Shown here in pieces: positions 7,433-18,478 of a stretch of DNA of 64,000 bases. Position numbers and translations under genes: made by a program. Source of the stretch: Diphasiastrum complanatum (lineage: Eukaryota; Streptophyta; Lycopodiopsida; Lycopodiales; Lycopodiaceae); the NCBI GenBank assembly GCA_029204225.1, contig CM055106.1, positions 43,313,003 through 43,377,002 on the forward strand. Reading direction: 5' to 3'. The notes beneath the pieces were generated by a model that ran no database searches, had not been told where the DNA came from, and saw nothing but the letters and a program-made list of their open reading frames with translations. Position 1 is the first letter of the stretch. Each line of letters begins with the position of its first letter.

Positions 7433-10126
7433 ATGAGTGGACGACGCACAAGTATGGAAAGGAACTTCCATGGGGCAACCCCCAAGATTGGTTCAAGATT
7501 GTTATTCTTATCAGGAAAGATCGCGGGGAGGAAGTCAGATTTCATGATCGACTCCGGAGCTTCACATAACTATATCTCAAGGAGCGTAGTGGAACAATTC
7601 AGCTTGCCGACCAGGAACGTTACATCTACTCTCAAGGTAGAAACAGCGAAGGGAGCACTAGATGCAGACAAAGCGACATTGAACATCCCGGTGCAGATTG
7701 GAAGATGGAAGGCTAAACTTAGCTTTGTGATTTTAGAGATGGATGTCTTTGATGTGATTTTGGGCCTCCCTTGGTTAAATGAACACTGTATCGCAGTTTT
7801 GGGTAGGAGCTCAAACTTGGTCCTCTTGGATTATAAGGGACAAATCTGCGTGACAAAAGCCCTGCCCGGAGGAAATGCTAAGGATACCGATATTGAACAA
7901 AATCTGGTTGCAGCATTAGTGATGAAAAGAATGGCGAAAGGGAAAAGGTCAAAGTGCTTTCTTTGCATCTGTCGAGAAGTCCCAGAAGGGAAAAGCGTGC
8001 GACAAGAAAACTTGCCAAAAGAAGTGGCAGATCTGTTAGAAGAATTTAGCGATGTGTTCCCGGAGGAACTCCCAGCTAAGCTACCTCCTCGAAGACCAGT
8101 GGACCATAAAATTGAGTTGGTACCAGGAACAGAGCCAACTTCACGAGCACCCTACAGAATGTCACAAGAAGAGTTGGCGGAACTGAAACGACAACTTGGT
8201 GAATTGATAGACAAAGGTTTTATTAGACCTAGCGCTTCACCTTTTGGAGCCCCAGTGTTGTTCGTGGAAAAGGCAGACAAAACTCTTCGAATGTGTGTGG
8301 ATTATCGCATGCTTAACAAGAGTACCATCAAGAACAAGTACCCCATGCCTAGAATTGATGACCTATTCGACCAACTCAAACATGCCAAATACTTTAGCCG
8401 AATAGATCTCAGATCTGGATATCATCAAATTCGAATAGCTAAAGGTGATGAGCACAAAACGGCGTTTCGAACGCGGTACGGAAGTCACGAGTTCCTAGTG
8501 ATGCCATTCGGTCTAACAAACGCACCAGCCACTTTTTGCACGTTGATGAACAATATATTTCAAGACTGCCTGGATGAATTTGTCATTGTGTACATTGATG
8601 ACATATTAGTATTTAGCCGGAACCTTAAAGATCACATTCAACATTTAAGGACAGTTCTCCAACGACTGAGGAGGAACTGCTTGTTCGCGAAAAGAGAGAA
8701 ATGTGAGTTTGTGGTGGAGGAAGTTGACTTCCTTGGACATGTTATAGGCCACGGACGGATTCGAATGGATCCTAAGAAGATCAAGGCTATCTTGGATTGG
8801 CTAGCACCTAAAACTGTTCATGGCATCAAATCCTTTGTGGGCTTATGTAACTTTTACAGGAGATTCATTGAGGCATTTAGCAAAATTGTGGCACCACTGT
8901 TGGAGCAGACCAAGACTCATCTGAAGATGACATGGACACCGGAATGTGAAGCAGCGTTCCAGGAACTAAAACGACGGATCACTCAAGAACCCATCCTTGC
9001 CTTACCGGACTTTAGCAAACCTTTTGAAATACATACAGATGCGTCGAACTTTGCTATTGGGGCCGTGCTGATGCAAGACGGAAAACCTGTTGCATATTTT
9101 TCAAAGAAATTGAGTGACGTAGAGCGACGATGGCCAACTCATGAAAAAGAAATGGTCGCAGTAGTCCAAGCAGTGGAGCATTGGAGACATTATGTGGCAG
9201 GAAAACCCTTTAAGGCGTTCACTGATAATGTATCACTCAAGTACTTCTCATCCCAAGGTATGCTCACGCCAAAGCAAATGCGATGGCAAAACTTTCTCTC
9301 AAAATTCAATATAGACATTTTACACACGGCGGGAAAGAACAATGTGGTGGCGGACGCACTAAGTAGACAAGAACACTTGATGGCAACAGTGACAACTCAG
9401 GTGACTGACCTACTCCAAGAAATCAGAGAGAATTATGGTGTGGATGCGTTGGCGAAGGACTTAATGATCGAATTCCAGCTGGGAAAGCCTCATAAACATT
9501 TCACTTGGAAAGATCAAATGGTTGTTTATAAACAACGCAGAGTATATGTCCCAGACAACATCAACCTGAGGAAGAAAGTCTTGCGAGAACATCATGACGT
9601 ACTAGCCGCCGGGCATCCAGGGGTGAATCGCATGTATGAACTTCTCAAAAGAGGCTTCTATTGGCCAAGTATGTGGGCAGACGTTGAATCTTATGTACAA
9701 ACATGCCCGACATGTCAACAAGTGAAGGTGGAACCGCTAGCTCCGGCTGGACTACTCCAACCATTACCGGTACCAGCATACCCATGGGATTCGGTGAGCA
9801 TGGATTTTATTGTTCAACTACCACGGTGCCAAGGATTCGACTCAATTTATGTGGTGGTTGACCGCTTTTCAAAGCAAGTTCATCTAGTACCAACTAAAAG
9901 TTCAGTGACAGCTGAAGAAGTGGCAAGGTTATTTTTCAAATGTGTTTTCAAATACCACGGCCTGCCTAGAACGATTATTTCTGACCGAGACACCAAGTTC
10001 GTCGGAAAGTTTTGGACTTGTCTATTTCGCCTCGTGGGAACCGGATTGAATTTCAGTACTGCATATCATCCTCAGACAGATGGGCAAACGGAGCGAGTCA
10101 ATCGACAGATTGAACAATATCTATGA
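7433..10126 (+). CDS. pol: Pol: protease, RT, RNase H, integrase core (outer chromovirus)
   Basis: This 897-codon frame encodes a nearly complete Gypsy Pol. An aspartic protease lies near the N-terminus (D40-S41-G42-A43). The RT has the palm motif Y387-I388-D389-D390 and the blocks MCVDYRMLN and [11 protein letters not shown]. RNase H begins at D536 (HTDAS). The integrase has an HHCC zinc domain (H720 or H721 to C758/C761) and catalytic D791, D851 and E887, a D-35-E spacing. Only the integrase C-terminal part is cut off, by TGA at 10124-10126. The frame stays open afterwards (10127-10915), and a CGA-to-TGA change would explain it. The start is placed at the first ATG, 40 codons before the protease motif. 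Without Gag upstream, the frame would be translated directly from the leader. Confidence 0.95.
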   Translation: MSGRRTSMERNFHGATPKIGSRLLFLSGKIAGRKSDFMIDSGASHNYISRSVVEQFSLPTRNVTSTLKVETAKGALDADKATLNIPVQIGRWKAKLSFVILEMDVFDVILGLPWLNEHCIAVLGRSSNLVLLDYKGQICVTKALPGGNAKDTDIEQNLVAALVMKRMAKGKRSKCFLCICREVPEGKSVRQENLPKEVADLLEEFSDVFPEELPAKLPPRRPVDHKIELVPGTEPTSRAPYRMSQEELAELKRQLGELIDKGFIRPSASPFGAPVLFVEKADKTLRMCVDYRMLNKSTIKNKYPMPRIDDLFDQLKHAKYFSRIDLRSGYHQIRIAKGDEHKTAFRTRYGSHEFLVMPFGLTNAPATFCTLMNNIFQDCLDEFVIVYIDDILVFSRNLKDHIQHLRTVLQRLRRNCLFAKREKCEFVVEEVDFLGHVIGHGRIRMDPKKIKAILDWLAPKTVHGIKSFVGLCNFYRRFIEAFSKIVAPLLEQTKTHLKMTWTPECEAAFQELKRRITQEPILALPDFSKPFEIHTDASNFAIGAVLMQDGKPVAYFSKKLSDVERRWPTHEKEMVAVVQAVEHWRHYVAGKPFKAFTDNVSLKYFSSQGMLTPKQMRWQNFLSKFNIDILHTAGKNNVVADALSRQEHLMATVTTQVTDLLQEIRENYGVDALAKDLMIEFQLGKPHKHFTWKDQMVVYKQRRVYVPDNINLRKKVLREHHDVLAAGHPGVNRMYELLKRGFYWPSMWADVESYVQTCPTCQQVKVEPLAPAGLLQPLPVPAYPWDSVSMDFIVQLPRCQGFDSIYVVVDRFSKQVHLVPTKSSVTAEEVARLFFKCVFKYHGLPRTIISDRDTKFVGKFWTCLFRLVGTGLNFSTAYHPQTDGQTERVNRQIEQYL

Positions 10127-10915
10127 AATTATGTCGCTTGGGACCAATCCGATTGGGTCAACTACTTGGATATTCTCGAGTTTGCACATAACAACCAAGT
10201 GAATAGATCTACTGGAAGGGCACCCTTCGAGATAAGCAATGGTCGGCTACCGATTGTGCCAAGCTCTTTTCTTACAGGCGTGCAGGAAACACCAGTACCC
10301 ACTGTGGAGGAATTCATCAATGAGTGGCACACAAAGTTGACCGAGGTGAAGGCATTTTTAGAGCAGTCACAAAGGAGTATGGCAGCTGACGTAAACCCAC
10401 ATCGACGAGAACTGGAATTTGAGGAAGGTGATCAAGTATGGCTGAACACAAAGAACATTGCGCTACCAAAAGGTTTTTCTCATAAGTTTGCTCGACCTTA
10501 TGCGGGACCATATTATGTCACGAAGAAGATCAACCCAGTGGCTTATCGATTAGCGTTGCCATCCAGCTTGGATATACACAATGTGTTTCATATCTCATTA
10601 CCCAAACGGTACAAACCAGATGAGCGATTTGATCGGCAACACGAACTCCGTCACCCACCAACGACACTTGATGATACGAAGAGGCAGCTTGTACCAGAAC
10701 AAATATTGACACATAGAAAGCGAACTGGCGTTCAACGTGAATATCTAGTGAAGTGGCTACGGGCTCCACTTATTGAGGCTTCTTGGGAGTACGAAGACAA
10801 ACTTAAGCAGGGAGCCCCTGAAGTACTAGCAGATTATCTGCAGAAGAACCAACGCAATAGCCGTTTTCCCAGATCGGCACACAAAGCACTACCTGGCGGC
10901 ATGCCTCTTACATAA
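10127..10915 (+). CDS. pol: Pol C-terminus: integrase tail and chromodomain (after in-frame stop)
   Basis: This is the same frame as 7433-10126 and begins right after the TGA; the first ATG is at 10166. It contains the rest of the integrase core (YLDILEFAHNNQ), a GPY/F-like module (PYAGPYYVTKKINPVAYRL), and a chromodomain at about 10691-10850 (VPEQILTHRK, REYLVKWLRAP, ASWEYE). Chromodomains on integrase direct insertion to marked chromatin and define chromoviruses. Two of the three aromatic cage positions look retained (Tyr of REYLVKW, Trp of ASWEYE). Apart from the stop, the tail is intact. Confidence 0.93.
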   Translation, partial: NYVAWDQSDWVNYLDILEFAHNNQVNRSTGRAPFEISNGRLPIVPSSFLTGVQETPVPTVEEFINEWHTKLTEVKAFLEQSQRSMAADVNPHRRELEFEEGDQVWLNTKNIALPKGFSHKFARPYAGPYYVTKKINPVAYRLALPSSLDIHNVFHISLPKRYKPDERFDRQHELRHPPTTLDDTKRQLVPEQILTHRKRTGVQREYLVKWLRAPLIEASWEYEDKLKQGAPEVLADYLQKNQRNSRFPRSAHKALPGGMPLT

Positions 10916-11146
10916 ACATTCATGGCCATTCTGAAGTTCAAGGAACTTTTCGGTATTTTTCTTAAGTTTGCCAATAAATCACTTGCAGCTTTACACAGGT
11001 TTTACGTAAGTGAACTTTATCTACACTTTTCCTGTGCTACTGCCAATGTATTTTGTAATTCAAAGTTGCTAAGGCCGGTGAATTAAGCCCGTGCCATACG
11101 TCCTAGGTCTAGTTTGGCCCTGATGAGGACATCAGCTTTTTCAAAC
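10916..11146 (+). other. 3' untranslated region of outer element
   Basis: This noncoding stretch shares blocks with the inner element's 3' region (GTTTTACGTAAGTGAACT, CCGGTGAATTAAGCCCG). It includes AATAAA at about 10972, upstream of the LTR. Confidence 0.7.
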
Positions 11147-11156
11147 GAGGGGAGGA
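11147..11156 (+). other. polypurine tract of outer element
   Basis: GAGGGGAGGA directly abuts the 3' LTR start TGTTGTAAAG. Confidence 0.9.
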
Positions 11157-12074
11157 TGTTGTAAAGCTGACTCAGGTGCACCCAACGTGCCCTGTAAGAC
11201 TCTAAGGGGTGACACTCCCTAAAGTCCCAGAGCAAGTTAGAACGTCAAGGACTGAGCCTCCGACCTGTGGTGAGCCAGTCAAGTAGTCACAAGTCATGAG
11301 CTAGCTCTGGAGCTCGAGTCATGGCCTAGTCAGGAAGCAAGTTGATTCTGCCACCGGAACGGCTCCCGGGACCCATGTCCGGGAGCCAGACTGATTCTGC
11401 CAGGCTTGCCAGGCTTAATCAGCAAAATAAAAACTAAGTCCCAAAAAGCGTGCTTTACCAGAAAGCACTATGTTTCAGAACAGAGGGGGTGCGCCGAATC
11501 ACAGCAGAACTATAGGGGGAGTCCGGCAGACAGAAACTTGGGCAGCTCAACCAGCGCCAGGAATCCAGTCGCCAGGTCTCAGCTCCCTCTACCAGCACGA
11601 GCCAGGCACAATGCCCAGCACGTGTTGGTGGCCCCGAGACCGGTCAGTCTATGTATGAATGTAACCTCTTCCAAATCTAATAAAGTTGATCCTTGGGGAT
11701 GATTACCATTTCGGTTTCGCCTCCGGGACTGGTCCAAGTGGAAGGACCCTTACTACAACCTTTTTGCGTCGCTGGCGCCTAAGGGTCCCTGTCATCGACA
11801 TGGGGCTTGCCGCTATGCCAATTGGTCAGTTTGGCGACCACTATGCCTTGGGTTTCATGTGTGGCTTGTCTTTGCCTTTGGTTACCTTTTGGGGACGGAT
11901 TCGGAGTTGGCTTTCGGGTTGGTTGGGATTCCAGTTTTCTTAAGTCTGAATGGTTAAGCTTGTTACGATTCTGAGTTGGCTTTTACGTAAGTGCATGATG
12001 GATGAATGTTAGACTTAAGCGCGTGTTGGGGAAACCGCTCAAGTCCCAGCGCCCTTTGAGGCGCCGGCGCAACA
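11157..12074 (+). repeat. outer Gypsy 3' LTR
   Basis: This intact 918-bp LTR begins TGTTG and ends CAACA. It has an AATAAA polyadenylation-type signal at 11679-11684. An 85-codon frame (11686-11943) begins just after it and is present in all four LTR copies, but it matches nothing recognisable. Confidence 0.96.
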
Positions 12075-12079
12075 CTAAG
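12075..12079. repeat. target-site duplication, right copy (CTAAG)
   Basis: Direct repeat of 552-556, followed by GCAGAAGG. The undisturbed counterpart in the right palindrome arm is CTTAG at 19523-19527 on the plus strand. Confidence 0.97.
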
Positions 12080-12166
12080 GCAGAAGGTCCCTCCTACCAT
12101 GGAACAGTCAAGGATGCAGATCTTCCTCGACATGCAGGTTTCGATGAGGTAGCCATATTCGTTGGT

Positions 12167-12376
12167 CTACAATTGAGTCGTACGGGTGTCTAGGAAAGTC
12201 TTAATAACACTATGGGCCACCTTATGAGATGGATTGGACCTAGGGCCAGAAACTATCCCTACAACAACAAGGGCGGCCTCAGCCACATGCAGCTTGTGCA
12301 CTACACCTTGGTACTTAACATAAAACTTCGCCTTGGCCTCATCCCAAGTGTCAAAAGCCATACTTATAGACTCCAT
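12167..12376 (-). pseudogene. unrecognised 69-codon ORF, left palindrome copy
   Basis: This frame is paired with 18666-18875, from which it differs at a few residues only (text such as AFDTWDEAKAKF and GIVSGPRSNPSHKVAH). Upstream of the ATG, in another frame, lies a further shared coding-like stretch (TELVVEWLTLAEPLLKAMG), about 12377-12510. This suggests a frameshifted remnant of a longer protein. The tryptophan-containing, helical look could fit a Gag-like domain, but no family can be named. Confidence 0.4.
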
Positions 12377-13669
12377 ACTGATTTTGTTTGAGGATACAGT
12401 GGTGAATGGATGCCCATCGCCTTGAGCAAGGGCTCAGCAAGGGTTAACCATTCCACCACTAATTCAGTGGTAGCCAAAGCCATGATGCTCGTCTCAGTAG
12501 GAACATCACGCTTATGCGGCATTTGGGTGATGCAGAGCTATCAATTTCATTAGAGGAAGACATGATTGAAGTGAAAGTGAGTACGAGTGTTAGCTTAGCG
12601 AGGGTTCACATTTACTATTTTGGATTTTTAAAAAAACTCACTTAAATGATTGTTTCTGACAAATCTGAAAAACTAACTTTCGCTCGTCTGACTGGAGATA
12701 GATTTGACACAAATAGATATATGGTAGCTCAGGTGACGGTTCTTTTGGCAAATTGAAAACAAAATTCAGCTTGTTGGCGAGGGTTAAAATGAATATTTTG
12801 AAGAAACAATCTTTATTGCAAAATTTCTAATGGAATTAACTCTTGCCAAACTCATTGATAAAAAAACCATTATATTTGGAATGCTCAATAGGACTGGCGA
12901 AGGTTGGAAGAGAGGTGCTGATATTCTTGTTGAAAACTTAGAGTTTTTCATCAAAAAATTAGTCTAATCATTAGGTTTCCAAATTTGGTAAAAACTTTCA
13001 TCATCAACACATTAATTTCAACTCAAAAATGCGTATAATACTTAAGGTAAACTTTGAACTAGCAATTATGTTCTTGATCATTCTTGAACACATTTCGAAT
13101 CAGTCATTGCTCATCGTTAGAATGCATGGCTTCTTTACCTCTCAATAGATGTTGTGTGGTGTTTTTTTGGTATGTGTAAAGCTAAAATCCAAGGAGAGAA
13201 ATCTTGGGTGTGGACATTTCCTACCAAGACCATTTTTGAAGCAGTGATTGATTAGAGGCTTAAAGGTTTCTTAATGCACACAAGAAACATTATCTATTGA
13301 GTGAAAATGACTATTGAATTCGATTTAGAATCAGATTCATAATATGTTTGTAGACAAAAAAATTTCTACTTGTTAAATGTCTAGAAGCTCCAACTCAAGT
13401 TCAACATGTAGTTACTCTAATATTTCAAAATGTCAACTATCCAAAAAGTTGGAATTTTTCTGGATACTTTTCCATCGAAACTTGGAATAAATGAAAGATT
13501 ATGGTCAATCTAATATGAGATCAAATCTCTTGAAATATGGAGCCATCTCCAATATTATAGAAACTCGTGAATGAAGGGTCCACCCACCTTGTGTTGTCTT
13601 GTTACTCGTAGAAATTTTAGAAAAGATATCTCACAATCAAAATCTTACATAGACCTCCAGGCATTTATC

Positions 13670-14064
13670 AAATAAAACATGCACATGCACATGCACACAC
13701 ACATGCACATGCCCACACCCACACCCACACCCACACACCAACACATTGATATGTATGTATATATACACACACCCACATATGACTTAGAAAGATCATATGT
13801 CATTTTGAAAGGTCATTTTCTCTTTATATTTGACTAAGGCTTTGAAGTGTAGAAAGGCGCGCGCGTGCGTACACACACACATACACACCAACACATTTAT
13901 ATGTATGTATGTATAAACACACCCGCATATGTACTGGGTGTGTTTATACATACATACATATAAAACATATGTGGGTGTGTTTATACATGCATACATATAA
14001 ATGTGTTGGTGTGTGTGTGTGTGTATATACATATGTGGGTGTGATTATACAGACATACATATAA

Positions 14065-14096
<32 letters not shown>

Positions 14097-14280
14097 ATAT
14101 GTACATATCTGGGTGTCTGTATATGTACATACATATAAATGTGTCTGTGTGTATGTACATATGTGGGTGTGTTTATACATACATATAAATGTGTTGGTGT
14201 GTGTGTGTACATATGTACATATGTGAGTGTCTGTATATGTACATACATATAAATGCGTGTGTATAAAATAGGTTTTATAT
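13670..14280. repeat. TG/CA and ATATGTATG minisatellite, left arm
   Basis: Tandem units of about 60-70 bp combine a (TG)n tract, ACATATGTGGGTGTGTTTAT and ACATACATATAAATGTGT. The first part is in inverse orientation to the rest, so the array can itself fold back. Open frames here are products of the repeat. Confidence 0.8.
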
Positions 14281-14818
14281 ACCTGACTTCAAAGTTTAGA
14301 AAGGTCATATCACACCTCTATATATATTTAACTAAGGCTTTGAAGTGTAGAAAGGTGATATGTCAAACTAAAAGAGTCAAATCACTCTTCTTTCCCTAAT
14401 AGATCACTATCATCAATGATGGATAGATAAGAAAGTGTCTTTGGAGTGATTAAATCATTGTGCTTTGGATAAGACAAATCGATGCCCATTCACAATAGCT
14501 TTTTATTTCAAAATATTAATTTATATGTAATTCTCGACTCTCAATAAATCATGAAGATTTTAGCGTGTTCCTTTAATGTTAGGTGCTCAGTTTTCCTTTC
14601 TGGTCTAGAGGCACCTCCACAAGTAGATTTTTGGTGAGCCTTCCCACCACAACTCTCATGTGGACAACCATAAAATTTTTGACACGTAGCAAAGAAAATC
14701 ACAACAAAATGTGCATGTGGATAACAAATGATGAGTTACCACATGGCACAAGCATATGTTGACAAACTTGCATGTGCCACGTGGCAACTTCCATTACTAG
14801 CTATCGACATGGACATTA

Positions 14819-15769
14819 TGTTGGAGTTAATCTTCACTCTGACTATTGGGAATTCAATTCATGAGCACTAGTATACTATGTAAGTATTCTCTCTCTGCAC
14901 CCAATCTTACTCACACAAGTCAAACAGTTTGTGCAATACACCAACTTGAAGTAGATGCAGGATCGACTTCGCCGACGTTCACATCATCGACTTTACTGAC
15001 TTGACTTCGTCGGCATCGACATCTTCTCCAGGGCGAGCCAGTCGACTCAACTTACTTGACATCTTCGACGCTCGTCGAATGTTACCATTCAAAATGGAGC
15101 TCTTCCTCTGCCCTGTCTGACACAGGCCATGTCACAGTTCATTTCAGTACTTTGCAGTAACTACACTACTTCACGCTCGTTGCCCAAACAATTGTTATTA
15201 CTGTTACATGTATATATACATAACAACAACACACTAAGGATAGTAATGATAGTGATGATGAAGAAGAGTTTATTAGTGGAAGTGTGATTCAGAGTTCTTT
15301 CATGAACTCCATTGTATAAGAATTATCTGATTCCATAGGATCAAAGATTTTAGAGAGAGTGAAAGTAATTCAAGAAGTAGAGATAGTATTCAATCGTTAA
15401 CTAGCGTAGTAAGATTACAACACAAAGTGCGCTATATTACTGTGAACTATTCTCGGGCACAGGATCGTGATTTGATTGTTGTATTTACAACAGCTTAATT
15501 CAGATTATTTATTTTGTTGTGTGCTCCACTGTGAAAGCTTTCTGATAATTTCTCTCTCACTCACTGATATTCACTCCATGACTCGCTCATAATATCCAAT
15601 CTCAAAGGAAGCATGGTTGTCTTAGACGCCTAACTGTTTTGCTCCCTTCATGGTTGTCTTTGACACCTACAAGATATTCCTCCAGCCGATCTAAGTTATA
15701 GTCTGAATCTATAGTTTGGTAGAGATCCTATCATAATTTGCATATTTAGTTTGCTCTAATCATTCCGCA
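14819..15769 (+). repeat. Ty1/Copia-type LTR at the palindrome centre
   Basis: This LTR of about 951 bp starts TGTTGGAGTTAATC and ends ATTCCGCA. It is related to the LTRs at 22375-23430 and 50714-51737. It has a TATA-like ATGTATATATACAT (about 15208), a cluster of GTCGA-type motifs (14960-15080) and a very short CT run (about 14890) at the place where the relatives carry over 120 bp of CT/GA. Its first half (to 15308) is repeated in reverse at 15865-16360. Confidence 0.8.
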
Positions 15770-15864
15770 TACATACAAGAAATCCAACGAGCTGCTATCA
15801 GAGTAATACAAACCAACTAGTTGGTATCAGACCAGTAGGAACCCAACAAGTTGGTATCAAAACC
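15770..15864 (+). repeat. three 30-bp repeats carrying primer-site-like GGTATCA
   Basis: CTGCTATCAGAG, TTGGTATCAGACC and TTGGTATCAAAACC start at 15792, 15821 and 15851, one per 30-bp unit (AAC-N-AG-TTGGTATCA core). The same triplet with 30-bp spacing follows the LTR remnant at 19737-19820. It sits where the Met-tRNA primer site of this Copia family should be. Confidence 0.75.
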
Positions 15865-16360
15865 AGTTCACGAAAGAACTCTGAATCACACTTCCACTAA
15901 TAAACTCTTCTTCATCATCACTATCATCACTATCCTTAGTGTGTTGTTGTTATGTATATATACATGTAACAGTTATAACAATTGTGTGGGCAATGAGCGT
16001 GAAGTAATGTAGTTACTGCAAAGTGCTGAAATGAACTGTGACATGGTCTGTGTCAGACAAGGCAGAGGAAGAGCTCCATTTTGAATGGTAACATTTGACG
16101 AGCGTCGAAGATGTCAAGCAAGTCGAGTCGACTGGCTCGCCCTCGAGAAGATGTCGATGTCGACGAAGTCAAGTTGGTAAAGTCGATGACGTGAACATCG
16201 ACGAAGTCGATCCTACTTCTACTTCAAGTTGGTGTATTGCACAGACTGTTCGACTTGTGCGAGTAAGATTGGGTGTTGCTGTAGAGAGAGAATACTAATG
16301 TAGTATACTGGTGCTCATGAATTGAATTCGGATGAGTCGGAGTGAAGATTAACTCCAACA
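15865..16360 (-). repeat. reversed 5' half of Copia LTR
   Basis: On the minus strand it starts TGTTGGAGTTAATC at 16360 and is lost at AGTTCACGAAAG (15865). The flank GGACATT before the LTR start is the same as at 14811, so LTR and flank were duplicated together. Confidence 0.85.
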
Positions 16361-16794
16361 GAATGTCCATGTCGATTGCTAGTGATGGAAGTTGCCATGT
16401 GGCACATGCAAGTTTGTCAACATATGCATGTGCCATGTGGTAACTCATCATTTGTTGTACACATGCACATTTTGTTGTGATTTTCTTTTCTACGTGTCAA
16501 AAATTTAATGGTTGTCCAAATGAGAGTTGTGGTGGGAAGGCTCACCAAAATTCTACTTGTGGAGGTGCCTCTAGACCAGAAAGGAAAACTGAGCACCTAA
16601 CATTAAAGGAACAAGCTAAAATCTTCATGATTTATTGAGAGTTGAGAATTACATATAAATTAGTTTTTTGAAATAAAAATTTGTCTTGTCCAAAGCACAA
16701 TGATTTAATGACTCCAAAGATCACTATCATCAAATGTATATAGAGGTGGGATATGACCTTTCTAAACTTTGAAGTCAGGTATATAAAACCTATT

Positions 16795-17350
16795 TTATAC
16801 ACACACACACAGACACACACACATCTATATGTATGTATGTATAAACACACCCACATATGTATACACAAACACACACACCAGCACATTTGTATGTATGTAT
16901 AAACACACCCACATATGTACACACACACACACACACACACAAACCAACACATTTATATGTATGTATGTATAAACACACCCACATATGTACATATGTGGGT
17001 GTGTTTATACATGCATTGGGTGTGTTTATACATACATACATATAAATGTGTGTGTGTGTGTGTGTGTGTATACGCGCGCGCGCTCCTTTCTACACTTCAA
17101 AGCCTTAGTCAAATATAAAGAGGAAATGACATATGATCTTTCTAAACTTTCAAGTCAAATATATAAAACCTATTTACACACACGCGCGTGTGTGTGCGTG
17201 CGCGCGCACACACACACCAACACATTTATATGTATGTATATATACAAACACCCACATATGTACACATGTGGGTGTACATATGTGGGTGTGTGTATATATA
17301 CATACATATCAGTGTGTTGGTGTGTGGGTGTGGGCGTGGGCGTGGGCGTG
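16795..17350. repeat. TG/CA and ATATGTATG minisatellite, right arm
   Basis: Counterpart of 13670-14280 with fewer units and extra CG-containing runs (CGCGCGCG near 17075, CACGCGCGTGTG near 17180). Frames in it are repeat products. Confidence 0.8.
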
Positions 17351-18478
17351 TGTGTGTTTTGTGTTTGTTTTATTTGATAAATGCCTAGAGATCTATGCAA
17401 GATTTTGGTTGTGAAATATATTTTTAAAATTTCTACGAGTAACAAGAGGTGGGTGGACCCTTCATTCACAAGTTTCTATAATATCGAAGATGGATCCATA
17501 TTTCGAAAGATTTTATCTCATATTAGATTGACCACAATCTTTCATTTATTCTAAGTTTCGATGGAAAAGTATCCAGAAAAATTCCAACTTTTTGGACAAT
17601 TGACATTTTGAAATATTAGAGTAACTACAGGTTGAACTTGAGTTGGAGCTTCTAGAATTTTGCTCTACATTTAGCAAGTAGAAATATTTTTGTCTACAGA
17701 CATATTATGAATCTGATTCTATATCAACTTTAATAGTCATTTTCACTCAATAGATAATGTTTCTTGTGTGCATTAAGAAACCTTTAAGCCTCTAATCAAT
17801 CACTGCTTCAAAAAGGGTCTTGGTAGGAAATGTCCACACCCAAGATTTCTCTCCTTGGATTTTAGCTTTACACATACCAAAAAAACACCATACAACATAT
17901 GTTGAGAGGTAAAGAAGCCATGCATTCTAACGATGAGCAATGACTGATTCGAAATGTGTTCAAGAATGATCGAGAACATAGTTGCCAGTCCAAAGTTTAC
18001 CTTAAGTATTATACCCATTTTCGAGTTGAAATCAATGTGCTGAGGATGAAAGTTTTTATCGAATTTGGAAACATGATGATTAGTCTAATTTTTTGATGAA
18101 AAACTCTAAGTTTTCAACAAAAATATCAGCACCTCTCTTCCAACCTTCGCCAGTCCTACTGAGCATTCCAAATATAATGGTTTTTTTTATCAATGAGTTT
18201 GGCAAGAGTTAATTCCATTAGAATTTTTGCAATAAAGATTGTTTCTTTAAAATATTCATTTTAACCCTCGCCAACAAGCTGAATTTTGTTTTCAATTTGC
18301 CAAAAGAACCATCACCTGAGCTACCATATATCTATTTGTGTCAGATCTTTCTCCAGTCAGACGAGTGAAAGTTAGTTTTTCAGATTTGTCAGAAACAACC
18401 ATTTAAGTGAGTTTTTTTTAACATCCAAAATAGTTAACCCTCGCTAAGCTAACACTCGTACTCACTTTTACTTCAATC

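Larger units (their letters stand above)
557..12074 (+). mobile_element. chromodomain Ty3/Gypsy LTR retrotransposon lacking gag (outer element)
   Basis: The element is bounded by 918-bp LTRs starting TGTTG and ending CAACA, with a 5-bp CTAAG target duplication. It has a Met-tRNA primer site (6720-6732), a leader, one long pol frame (7433-10915, one internal stop) and a polypurine tract (11147-11156). Its 5' LTR is split by the nested element 738-5980 including one target repeat. Pol runs protease, RT, RNase H, integrase, chromodomain, which makes it a chromovirus. Nothing resembling Gag lies between the primer site and pol: protease begins about 40 codons into the first frame, roughly 700 nt after the primer site. 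The two LTRs differ at only 3 of 918 positions by my count, so the insertion is recent. Because Gag is absent, mobility would need Gag in trans. Confidence 0.95.
12080..15308 (+). repeat. left arm of large imperfect palindrome (main part)
   Basis: This is the reverse complement of 15865-18912 plus 19486-19522, about 94-95% identical by eye outside microsatellites. In order it holds a small gag-like or unknown ORF region (12167-12570), AT-rich sequence with GGCGAAGGTT motifs, a TG/ATATGTATG minisatellite, a stretch related to module Y (14600-14760), and the first half of a Copia LTR (from 14819). A block of about 570 bp present in the right arm (18913-19485) is missing between about 12134 and 12135. 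Confidence 0.9.

Noticed and set aside
11686..11943. 85-codon frame present in all four Gypsy LTR copies
   Set aside because: Conservation is explained by nearly identical LTR DNA. No homologous text, and no evidence that it is translated.
13793..14308. Overlapping Tyr/His/Thr-rich frames in both palindrome arms (also 16632-17469)
   Set aside because: Translations of the TG/CA and ATATGTATG minisatellite; no biased frame or domain.
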